A stretch of DNA of 64,000 nt from Diphasiastrum complanatum (lineage: Eukaryota > Streptophyta > Lycopodiopsida > Lycopodiales > Lycopodiaceae). Below are positions 52,712-61,774 of the stretch, piece by piece. The translations under genes and the position numbers were made by a program. The notes below the pieces were generated by a model that saw nothing but the letters and a program-made list of their open reading frames with translations, was not told the origin of the DNA and did not search any database. Each line of letters starts with the position of its first letter. Positions within the stretch are counted from its first letter, which is position 1. The DNA lies in NCBI GenBank assembly GCA_029204225.1, contig CM055104.1, positions 47,748,451-47,812,450 of the forward strand. The letters run 5' to 3'.

Positions 52712-53393
52712 TGTAAAAATTACAGCAAATAAGGATCCTAAAACACTTGAAATGATGAGGGAAACAATAGATTATGATTTCATAAGATTAGCACAAGTTG
52801 AACCATCGAAATCCATCAAAAATCTATGCTTGAACCTCACTAAATGGCCCAAATCCTTGAAGAAGGATTCACACGTGTGAAAGTACGGCCTCTCACAGTC
52901 TAAGTACTGTACACCAGACCTACATTCAATCCTATAATCATTAGTAATCACAAGTACTCAAACAATTATGAACATAGAGAGCAATTGCATCATTATGAGA
53001 GAAAAAAACATGAAATTGCTTAATTGATTTTGGTGAGATATCATCACCTATATATACATGATCCATCACGGTTTTGGGCAGGTATGAGTAGCCCTAAACC
53101 TATCCCTAATGCTAATTTTGGTGGATCTTTCATCCCTACCAAGTTAGGGTTGGAATCTTGGAGATCCCTCAACAATGCAAAAATTACCAAAAATAGCTCC
53201 TATTTTTTCTCCCTTGTATCTAAGCATAATTTGGACTCATTCCAAAGGTTCTAAACTTAGGTCTACTTGAGAATATCCTTATGAATGGAATCCTATGCTA
53301 TTTGGCACGTGTGACAAGCCACATCATGACCATCTAACTATTTACAAGTCATATGACCAAAACTAGTCAAGCTAGAATTGTGAATTTTTAACA
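52712..53393 (-). repeat. Copia-F 5' LTR
   Basis: 682 bp, matching 28596-29278 from TGTAAAAATT to TTTTTAACA. It carries TTCACACGTGTGAA at 52868-52881. Confidence 0.95.
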
Positions 53394-53787
53394 GACTCGC
53401 AACTTGTGTTGAAAAAAAACTAAGTAAAAATATGGCTTGCTCTCGAGTAGAGAGAGAATACAAGAAAAAAGGTGTAGTCCACATGCAATTTGATTGGACC
53501 CCTTACATATCTCCTCCTAATTTATTGGTCTAGTGACATAAGGACCCTTGAACTTGATTGGACCAATTTCATGGATTTTTCGCTTTTGATTGGTCAAATG
53601 ACTTCATGACAATACATGATAAAGTGTCACTAGCACTCTGCCATCAAGCCAAGTGTAAAGAGCCTACACTACCTCGAGCTATACATCAGAAGCTAAATTT
53701 GGCCTAATCATCTATCAACATGTGTGCATGGGGTGGGAAAGTAAAAATACCCCCAAACTCAAGATAGAACTTTTACTAAATTTCACA
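53394..53787 (-). repeat. Part of Copia-J 3' LTR, interrupted by Copia-F (putative)
   Basis: Ends at TTTCACA (53787), right next to the minus-strand purine tract of Copia-J. Its left end is the Copia-F insertion site. Shared sequence with 28405-28445 suggests that the rest of this LTR lies left of Copia-F. Confidence 0.55.
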
Positions 53788-55345
53788 CTCCTTAAAAGAT
53801 ATCTATCTAATTTAACATGGATCTTGGAATCAAGCCAAGTTTAGATCTAAAACTTGATGAAGGCACTTTTGATCAATGGTTTGGTGAAGAGATCAGCAAT
53901 ACATGATGATGATCCAATATGAACCAAGTTGATCTCTCCTCTGATGACCTTTTCTCTTACATAATGGTGTGCAACTTCGATATGTTTGCTTCTTGCATGG
54001 AAGATAGAATTGGTGGAAAGAGCTTGAGCCAAGATGTTGCCACACTTGATGATAGGTAGATCTTCTTCCTTGATGCACTTGAGCTCCAAAAACAATCTTT
54101 TGATCCATAGAACCTCTTTAGTAGTTGTTGTAAGGGCCTTGTACTCGGCTTCACAAGATGATAGTGATATAGTGTCTTGTTTCTTGGATTGCCAAGATAC
54201 AAGATTTTCTCCAAGAAAGATAGTATAGGCACTTGTGGATTTCCTCCAAGAAAGATAGTATAGGCACTTGTGGATTTCCTATCCACTTTGTCACTTGCAA
54301 AATCCGAATTCGAGTAGGCAACCACTAGTAGATCATCGCTTTTGTAGAATAATCCATAGTCAACTGTAGAGGACACATATCTCTAGATTCTTTTGGCCAA
54401 TTTCTAAATTACAAAAGCTCAAATCGTGCCTAGTAATAGTCAACGAAGTGAGGGAGCCAATAAGACTCCTAAAAAGGGTGATGTCCTCGAAGGGTCTTTC
54501 ATCTCCCTTGATAGGATCTTTACAACATGATCCTTAGGTGTATCTATACTCTTGAAATTTTCCATATGAAACTTTTTAGGCATAGAAAGAGAATATCTAG
54601 ATTGACTAATGAAAGCATGATTTTGACATGATCTATTTCTAGGCCTAGTATGTAGTGAAGATCTCCTAGATCTTGCATCTTGATCTATTTCTAGGCCTAG
54701 TAGTTAGTGGAAATCTCCTAGATCTTGCATCTTGAATTCACTACCAAGCACACTTTTTGTCTCATCTATTAATTTCATGCAACTTCCACACAAGATAATG
54801 TCGTCTACATAGATGATGAAAATGAAAAAATTGCTATCTACAAACTTTATGTACAAAGATGGATCATAGTCACTTAGAACAAATCCAAGTGAGATGAGAT
54901 ATGAGTTGAGCCTTGCATACCATGACCTTGGGGATTGTTTGAGCCCATATAAGCTTTTGAATAAGAGACAAACCTTGGATTCTTCACCTTTCTTGATAAA
55001 GCCTTGAGGTTGTTCCATATATCTCCTCCTCAAGATAGTCATTAAGAAAAGCATTATAGACATCAAGTTGGAACATCCTCCACTTGAAATAGCATGCAAT
55101 AGAGATAATAACTCTTATAGTCACCATCTTTGAAACGGGTGCAAAGGTGTCTTCATAGTCAAGACCTTGAATTTGAGCATATCCTTTGGCACATAATCTT
55201 GATTTGAATTTGTTGATAGAACCATTATTGTTGTACTTGACTCTAAACACCCACTTGCATCCAATAATATGCTTGTTGATAGGTGGATCACTAGCTCCCA
55301 AGTATTGTTGGTGATCAAGGCAAAATACTCCTTTGATAACCATAT
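53788..55345 (-). pseudogene. Copia-J: RT and RNase H remnant
   Basis: Minus-strand copia Pol fragments. From the right: HIIGCKWVFRVKYNNNGSIN, KGYAQIQGLDYEDTFAPVSK, QLDVYNAFLNDYLEEE, LYGLKQSPRSWYARLN and YVDDIILCGS, then RNase H (VVAYSNSDFASDKVDRKST, IFHARSKHIEVAHHYVREK, IADLFTKPL). Frameshifts arise from two small tandem duplications: a 37-bp unit at about 54209-54281 and a unit of about 54 bp at 54633-54740. At about 55345 it is joined to a fragment of the gag-only element in the opposite orientation. Confidence 0.9.
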
Positions 55346-55515
55346 CTGCCGGTCGGACCTTCCGAAGACCAAAGTACATGGAGGAGAAAATAAACGAATT
55401 TCTAGCAAAGTATCCCCACGACTCATCAAGAGGCGGCTGGCAGATATCATTTTCAACTCAAACAATAAAGGGCAATGAGCTGCAAGCATTACCCACCCTC
55501 CAACCACAACCAGAG
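55345..55515 (+). pseudogene. Fragment of the gag-only element protein
   Basis: The plus strand encodes ISAGRTFRRPKYMEEKINEF, LAKYPHDSSRGG, STQTIKGNELQAL and LQPQPE. This is the same block as residues around 57130-57300 in copy 2 (ASRAFRRPKSMVEKINEF, TQTIKGNDLQALL). Sequence similarity ends at about 55515. Confidence 0.85.
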
Positions 55516-55529
55516 TGCTGAATCCTGAT

Positions 55530-55785
55530 TCCTGATAATAGATTATAATTATTAGTGACCAATCACCACTGACTACTTAGTACTTAGTACTAAGTTCTAA
55601 CTTCTAACTACTAACTAGTGAGTCGTGACCACGGTCCACTTACTAGTCTGATACAGACTACAGTGATCACTGATCAGTGATATGGATAATGACAGGCTGC
55701 AGTTACTAGCTAGGTACTAGGTAGAGTCTAGAGTCTAGACCCGGAACCGTACTACGTACTACGTAGGTACTAGGTACTAGGACTG
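55530..55785. repeat. Cryptic palindromic low-complexity block
   Basis: Dense short motifs built from TACTAG/CTAGTA and GTAC: ACTTAGTACTTAGTACTAAG, CTAACTACTAACTAG, ACTACGTACTACGTAGG and TACTAGGTACTAGG. Units vary in length and are interleaved rather than in simple tandem. No coding frame. Confidence 0.75.
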
Positions 55786-56484
55786 TAGATTGTAAATTGT
55801 AATTTTGTTTCAAAGTTGAAACTTGAAAGTTGAAGTTCAAACTTATTTGCAAATTGTTAGAGATTACTTTTTTAGAGTTGGGTCCAATTTGGGACTCACA
55901 TGAATCTTGTGAATTTCAATGTACTTTTGGCGGACCCTTAAATCAAGTTGGATCCAAGATGAATGGATAGAATCAATGCAAATATTAGCCAATAGGATTT
56001 TGGGACAAGGGCCTTCCCCATTTTATAAAAATGCACCATTTGTACTCTATTTCTATGCTTAATGAGAAGGAGAAAACTCTACTAATCTGGAGAGCCAAGC
56101 ATCCTCATTCACTAAGCACTCATGCTAATGCTTTTTCTTGTGCGTTTCTAATTGTTTCCATTTCTATGTTCTTGTTTTAATAGTTATGGTTTGTCCATTA
56201 GCATGCATCTTGAGCTTTTGAGCTAACCTCCCCCTCAACTCTATCTCTCTCTTTCTCTCTTCTCCTTCTTTCTCTTCTATTCTACCCTTCCCTTTTACCA
56301 ACAATCATGATGAAGTTAGTTTAGGGAAGTCGAGGTAGTGTGAGTAGTGTTAGTGGAGGTAGAGTTAGATAAAAAGTAGGGAACTAACTAAAGTAGCATC
56401 TATTCATAGTTAGGTGCCTATCCAGTGAACTAACCCTTGTTGACAGGTGGGAGAGCTATATTATGCGAGATCTTTGACCCTACA
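55786..56484 (+). repeat. 5' LTR of the gag-only element, copy 2
   Basis: Left end proposed at TGTAGATTG (55786). The right end at CCCTACA (56484) is set by the primer site that follows. Segments recur at 40301-40730 (direct) and 37495-37640 (inverted). The left boundary is approximate because of the adjacent low-complexity block. Confidence 0.7.
55987..56030 (+). promoter_or_regulatory. LTR promoter: CCAAT and TATA boxes
   Basis: AGCCAATAGG at 55987-55996 lies about 30 bp upstream of TATAAAA at 56024-56030, a classical core promoter layout. The CCAAT motif is conserved in the inverted copy near 37499-37508. Transcription should start some 25-35 bp after the TATA box. Confidence 0.65.
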
Positions 56485-56485
56485 G

Positions 56486-56504
56486 TGGCGCCGTTGTCAG
56501 AGAA
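56486..56504 (+). promoter_or_regulatory. Primer-binding site of the gag-only element
   Basis: TGGCGCCGTTGTCAGAGAA starts one base after the LTR end. The TGGCGCCGTTGTC core is the type found in plant gypsy elements, which links this coding-poor element to Ty3/gypsy rather than copia. Confidence 0.8.
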
Positions 56505-57945
56505 TGGCCTCAACCTATATATCCAAAGCCTCTCCAAAGCGCTGATAGAGGCCTCCACGAAGGTGCGAGAGCTTCAATCCAAAGCGTCCCAACGGCTTGC
56601 TCCCCTCCAGGCGCAACTACAAATTTTTGAAGCAGAGAATACGCGCTTGGGGGTGGAAGTGAAAGCCTTACAAAGTGAAAAACTCGCCTGGCTAGCTCAA
56701 CTTGCACCAGACTCAAGGCTGCTCTCTCAAGCAGAGATGAATCTTTTTAGGCATCAGGTGCAAGTATATAACCAAACATTAAACAGCTACCAGGTAGAGT
56801 TCGACAAGTACAGGACAAGCGCAAGTCACGAGCTCGCATAGGCCAAACAAGCCCTCAAGGCTTGCCAACAGTACATGGAGAAGAAGACCCAACCCACCCC
56901 AATGGTGATTCCACCACCACCTATTTTTGATGCTGCAAAGGCAAGCATGAGCCAGGTCCAGGGCCAACAAACAGCAGGGGGGTTAAGTCAAGATCAAGGG
57001 TCCAAAGGCCAAGACCAAGGACTAGCCGATATGGGTGCTAAGATGCGAGACCAAGGCCAAGATGTAGGTCCAAGCCAAAGCCAAGAGGAAGGACAGACCT
57101 CATCATCAAGAGGTTTGCACCCCATATATGCCAGCCGGGCCTTCCGAAGACCAAAGTCCATGGTGGAGAAAATAAACGAATTTCTAGCAAAGTATTCCCA
57201 CGAGTCATCAAGAGGCGGCTTGCAGAGATCAATTTCAGCTCAGACAATAAAGGGCAACGATCTGCAAGCATTGCTCGACCTCCAACCACAACCAAAGTGG
57301 CGTCAACAGCTTTTTGAAAGAGACCCTACGGCCATCAGGGCCTATGTGACAAGTCCACAACAACTATGGGTGAACTCGCACTTCTTGCCATGCACAGGAA
57401 AATCTAAATGGGCGGAATGCGGCACCCCTCTAGACAAGATCACGATTCAAAATTTTAATTCGCCAAAGATTCCATCAGAGCATGGTTGGAATACAAATGT
57501 AGACGCCTGAAGGGCCGCTATCACCATATTGGTCAATAAATATTTCAACTGCCCTGATCCAACAGTCCATGCGATAGCCACTTACGCCCGGGACTTAGAG
57601 CATTTAATGGGGATTGAAACCAAATGGGATAACTTTCTTCCTCCCATATTCTTTGATCCTAATAAGGCGCTAGCTTTCGACAAAGTCGAAGATCAACTGC
57701 CAGTCGCTCGTGTCTATTATCGAGCTGCCTTCCTTGGCGATTCCTGGATGCCCAAATTCCAAGCGTGGGTCGACCAAGACTGGTTGACAAGAGTCCATAA
57801 GTCCCTTCAAACGCCCAAGGACTTGAAGAAGCTGGACCGCATTAATTTCATGGAAGACGCCACGGGCTACCTGATCAACCAAAGGCGGGCCAAGAGATCC
57901 TTGTACTTAACTGGGACCGGCACTACATCAGGCCGTGGGTCCTGA
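56505..57945 (+). pseudogene. Gag-only LTR element, copy 2: Gag-like protein with two stops
   Basis: One reading frame, open back into the LTR at 56437, runs to 57945 with only two in-frame stops (TAG 56839-56841, TGA 57508-57510), so it is a nearly intact protein of about 480 residues. Order: coiled-coil-like N-terminus (ALIEASTKVRELQSKA, AENTRLGVEVKALQSEKL), SQAEMNLFRHQVQVYNQTLN, a Pro-rich linker TPMVIPPPP, a Gln/Ser-rich stretch, then RAFRRPKSMVEKINEFLAKY, FERDPTAIRAYVTS, WAECGTPLDKITIQNFNSPK, NCPDPTVHAIATYARDLEHL and WVDQDWLTRVHKSLQTPKDL. No zinc knuckle, protease, RT or integrase follows. No family is recognised; a capsid role is inferred from its place after LTR and primer site. Confidence 0.65.
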
Positions 57946-58176
57946 TGAGGGTATTTCCGACAAGTTGTAAATAAATAAAATCGACCAATAAAATGTGTTG
58001 CGAGGGCATGGTATTCTGCGCGTATAAGTCCATGGCCCAATGAGCACGCAAGCTTAAGCTGTAAATAAAATAATAGGCTTGGGACCTTTGTAAGTAAAAT
58101 AAAACTTGAGGTAGTCTTATGTTTGGATCTAAATATATATGGAAAATTGAAAGCATCTTGAAGAATTTATACTAAC
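57946..58176 (+). other. 3' interior of the gag-only element, cut by the transposon
   Basis: Non-coding; the part at 58060-58110 matches the inverted copy near 37650-37720. The 3' LTR that should follow is absent, and transposase copy 2 begins instead. Confidence 0.5.
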
Positions 58177-59810
58177 CATGTAATGAGTGATGTGATCTTC
58201 TCCCCATGCTTTTGATACTGCATCAACAAACTTGACACAAGTCCTTTGTACAACTTTCTTATCAATACCAGAGTATTTATCTTTTCTTAGAATAGCAATC
58301 ATACTATCAAGCTTCTTCCATACATCAACTTTTAAATGATCTTTTCTATTAATCTAACTTCTGCATGAAGAGTGCAAACATGCACATTTTTCAAGGGGAT
58401 AGATAGCACAGGCTTCCAGTTTGGATCTGCATATTCTCTAGTAGTTTCTGTACTCCTAGTAACATCTTTTGCCATTTTCATGCAGTATAAACAAGGGCGT
58501 TTAGATGTAGCACCGTGAGAGACATTATACATGCATTTCAATGTTTCCAAATCACCTGGTAACTGCCATTCAACATTTAAGTCTCCAACTCCTGGAACAT
58601 TGAGAAGTCCTCCATCCATATGGTCCTTGATGATCCTAGGATAAGATGTCCTTGAGAATGTCCATGATAATATATCATGATCCTCCTTCAGCACCTGTCC
58701 AAAGAACTAATCAAACTTAGTTTACAAAGAAGTAATACTATTCAATGAATATAATGTAATAATGAGGCTAGTTACCTGAAGCGCTGCCAACCACCATATA
58801 TCATTTTTTGACTGGACATTGAATCCGAAATCTTCTTGGTCCTCTGTTTGTGATAGTGCACCCTTCATGAGAGTTATACTAACCCTCTCCATCTTCTGCC
58901 CTTTCACAATTTCTGACTCATCTAACTTAAGTATCATGATTATTTTGCCATTCACCTTTTCAAAGGTTATATCATAGAATGTGACGATGTATCTCAGCTA
59001 GTAATTTAGATCAACAAATAAGTTGTTTGATGAATTATAGGATATTGATCTTCCATCAGTTTCATACACCTCCTCAATATGAAATGGAGTTCCAACGATC
59101 TTATGCAGACCTATGTTAAATGTATCCCTCTCTTGCTTCAAGTGATATGTCCTAGGGATTGGGAGTTTTCTAATTCGAACTTGCTTAAAATCTTCTCTAA
59201 TTAGTTTAAATATTGTTGCATATGCTTCCCTGCTAATACCTGCAAAATCACAAACACCTTGAACTATAGTCTTATCTAAAAAAATTGAATGTCCACCATC
59301 AAAGACTCTATTATTTTACACTTTACATTTGAACTCCTATTGTTCATCATGATACACTCAGTGGATTTGCCTGTCAATATTGAGCCCAACGACATTCCTA
59401 GTGAAGCATTGTCCTTAATATTCCAAGGAGCTACTAATGCAGATCTGGAAAAGAACAGATAGTTAGCAAAATATCACCATAGCTAAAATTAAATCCAAAT
59501 GTCATTGATCAAGGTACAAAAATTAGAATATACTTACTTGAATGCACGAATCCTTCTATTATGATAACCTCCTTTTGAAAGCGTTTGAATATCCTTGCAA
59601 CTTTGTCGCTTTCGCTTCTTACTTCTAGCCTTTTTCTTAGCCAATTCCACATACTTCAGTAATTGTAAGTTTTCAATTCGAATAGATTGGAAGATTGATT
59701 GCATTTGCTCTAGTTCTGATTTGATATTGATTGTTATCTTCTGTAATGATTCATTATTTTTTTTTAAGGGATGTATTTTGGAGAAGACAATCTCTATTGT
59801 GACAATAAGA
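58177..59810 (-). pseudogene. RNase H-like DDE transposase, copy 2
   Basis: Homologue of 4278-6141 and more complete at its N-terminus. Exon A (about 59810-59538): coiled-coil-like segment with a strong nuclear localisation patch, ELAKKKARSKKRKRQSCK. Intron 59445-59537 (GTAAGT to CCAG). Exon B (59444-58776): SALVAPWNIKDNASLG, VQGVCDFAGISREAYATIFK, NNLFVDLNY, KLDESEIVKGQKMERVSITL and DIWWLAALQ. Intron 58695-58775. Exon C (58694-58177): VLKEDHDILSW, GDLETLKCMYNVSHG, PCLYCMK, VDVWKKLDSM and WGEDHITHYM before a GT donor. The B/C intron sits at the same codon boundary as in copy 1. Breaks: frameshift near 59300, stop near 58998, and a deletion near 58337 joining LIEK to HLKVDVWKK. The C-terminal block with MEKSHWQAR of copy 1 is missing. 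Confidence 0.6.
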
Positions 59811-60720
59811 GGATATCTGTTACGGCCATATTCGTTTAAGGACCTGGAATAGTCCTAATATGGTAGATCGGCCCTCCAGTGTTCGACATTATTGGTCACG
59901 CCTAGATTTTAATCTCACGTCGAGGCCTGATGGTGACTAATAACCTTGAGAGGACCCAGACACTCTAATTGAGACATATGGAGTAGTGCATGTACGTGTG
60001 ACTAATATAGGCAGGAGGTATACATGAAGAGTTGTGACCTATTTATAGTTGACCTGCATGGGGATTGCATGTGTTCATGCATAGGATCCTACTCTCTATA
60101 CATTAAGGTAGTGATTATTCGTCGACAACTTGGTCTAGGTTACCTGATGAGCTCTTCTCCTCTTCCTATCACATGACATGGTTTGGGGGCTAGATCTAGG
60201 AGGATTCTCCAGGAGGGATCTAGGTTTGGTTGGGTGGTTTTGCTCCACAGTCTCTCTTGTGTTATCCTATCCTCATCTTAGGGGATTGTCCCTAGTGGTC
60301 TTTACAATATTCGTATTAACTCACCTTCTAAAATGTGAATCTTATTCATATAAAGTTGTTTTCCATGGTTCTGCAATCTCTCACAATATTCTAATAATCC
60401 AGTATGCCCATTGCATATCCATGTAACTAAATGAATTATTGAGGAGAATGTGGGATGTGTCAAAGTGCTTGGATCTTGTGGATATAATGTTCCATCTGTC
60501 CACAAATCCAAGTTTTTCTTTTTGCCCTATAACGAGAACGATCCCTAGTAGACTTTTGAATTCATTTGCCTCCTCTTCTCTGCAAAGGTGCCAAATCAAT
60601 AGGGATATCCACATGTAGATGATACAATGTTGTCATCAGAAAAAACAATAGAGTAATCAGATGCATCAAAGTACTATGAACAGATTTTTTGAAGCAAAAC
60701 AAAATACTCATCTTTGATTA
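59811..60720. other. Unassigned; possible LTR insertion starting TGTTACGG
   Basis: No convincing gene on either strand. The sequence starting TGTTACGGCC at 59819 begins right where the transposase exon A ends, as an inserted LTR would, but no matching end or second copy is visible. Confidence 0.35.
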
Positions 60721-60774
60721 TATTATATACTCTGTACGATCAATCCAATTTCCATGCTTGTCTACTTGATTCAA

Positions 60775-60985
60775 ATTTGGAGATGGCGCTCATTTTTTCA
60801 TTCCAGTAGATAGTTGGCACTCATATTTCCATTCCAATGTGAAAATGACATTCATATTTGGAGATGGCACCCATATTTTCATTCTCATGGAAGGAATGCA
60901 TATTCATACATTTTGCTATTTTTTCTGATTTGAATTTGGGGATGGCGGTCATATTCTAGATCCAATGAAAAGATGGCTCTCTTCG
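60775..60985. repeat. Degenerate tandem repeat, unit about 40-60 bp
   Basis: Four or five imperfect copies of GGAGATGGCGCTCAT followed by TTTCATTCCAATG-like sequence. The best preserved blocks are at 60780, 60865 and 60940. Confidence 0.65.
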
Positions 60986-61440
60986 TAACCAATGGAGGGA
61001 ATATTTTTGAATTTAAACAAGTTAAACTGTGAATAGTTTACAGTTCTTAACTGTGACCATAGACACTATGGTTAGATCATTGGGAGTTGGGGAGGCCTCG
61101 AGAGTGGTGGGGGCAAGCAAAAAAACAATATTGTTTTTTCTTTTTTTTGATATTTTTCTATATCCCACATGGCATTCCTTAAAGGGTCTTTTGAGAACTC
61201 TAATGTTAGACACAGATGAGAAAGTATTGTTGCTATTTACACTGAATTCTTGAACAACACTGAGTGTTACAGCCACAATGTCGGAGTAACTAGGATGTTG
61301 AATATCTTTCAATCAGATGCATAGGTTTGCATCATGGATCATCGTCGATTACAAGAAATGTTTAACTAATCTATTTAAAAGACTAATTTATTTTTAACTA
61401 TGTACTGCATTGTACTTGAGAGATAATTGAAGTACAATGT
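60986..61440. other. No gene recognised
   Basis: AT-rich; the short frames near 61022-61312 on both strands show no family resemblance. Confidence 0.4.
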
Positions 61441-61459
61441 AATCTGTACATTGTGTAAT

Positions 61460-61770
61460 ATCAGTCAGATGAGACGGATGACTCGAAGTCATTGAGGAAG
61501 TCGACGAGTCAGTTGACTCAATCATCGAAGTAGATAGATCAGTTGATCTCATGGAAGTAGTTGAATAAGTTGATCGTCGAAGACGTCAGATACTTCAAAC
61601 ACTCCAGATGACTTCAAAGTAGTTGGATTAATAGATTGTCGAAGAACTCAGACACTTGGGTTGATGGTCAAAGTTGTGAAAGAAGTCAGACACTTCAGTT
61701 GATGGTCTAAGTTGTGGAAGAAGTCGGACACTTCAGACACTTTGGTGACTTTGATTGTTGAGTGACTTGA
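61460..61770. repeat. Degenerate repeats rich in GACTC, GAAGTC and TTGATGGTC
   Basis: Imperfect units such as GAAGAAGTCAGACACTTCAGTTGATGGTCTAAGTTGTG recur near 61620, 61680 and 61720. Earlier parts use GTCGACGAGTCAGTTGACTC-like motifs. It is non-coding and ends exactly where copia homology begins. Confidence 0.6.
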
Positions 61771-61774
61771 TGGT

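Larger units (their letters stand above)
28596..53393 (-). mobile_element. Copia-F: single copia element expanded to 24.8 kb by nested insertions
   Basis: Two 682-683-bp LTRs in the same orientation bound this interval: 5' LTR 52712-53393 with a primer site, and 3' LTR 28596-29278 with a purine tract. A 4-bp direct repeat, GACT, lies outside both (28592-28595 and 53394-53397). In minus-strand order the element holds its leader (51900-52711), Copia-I inserted at 45585-51899, gag (45582-44353), pol (44352-42255), a block of other retroelements (29356-42254) and its own last 15-20 Pol residues (29355-29297). The LTRs differ at about 14 positions, about 2%. Confidence 0.8.

Noticed and set aside
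60178..60614. Short ORFs on both strands near 60.2-60.6 kb
   Set aside because: No recognisable domain, splice structure or paralogue in the window; indistinguishable from chance.
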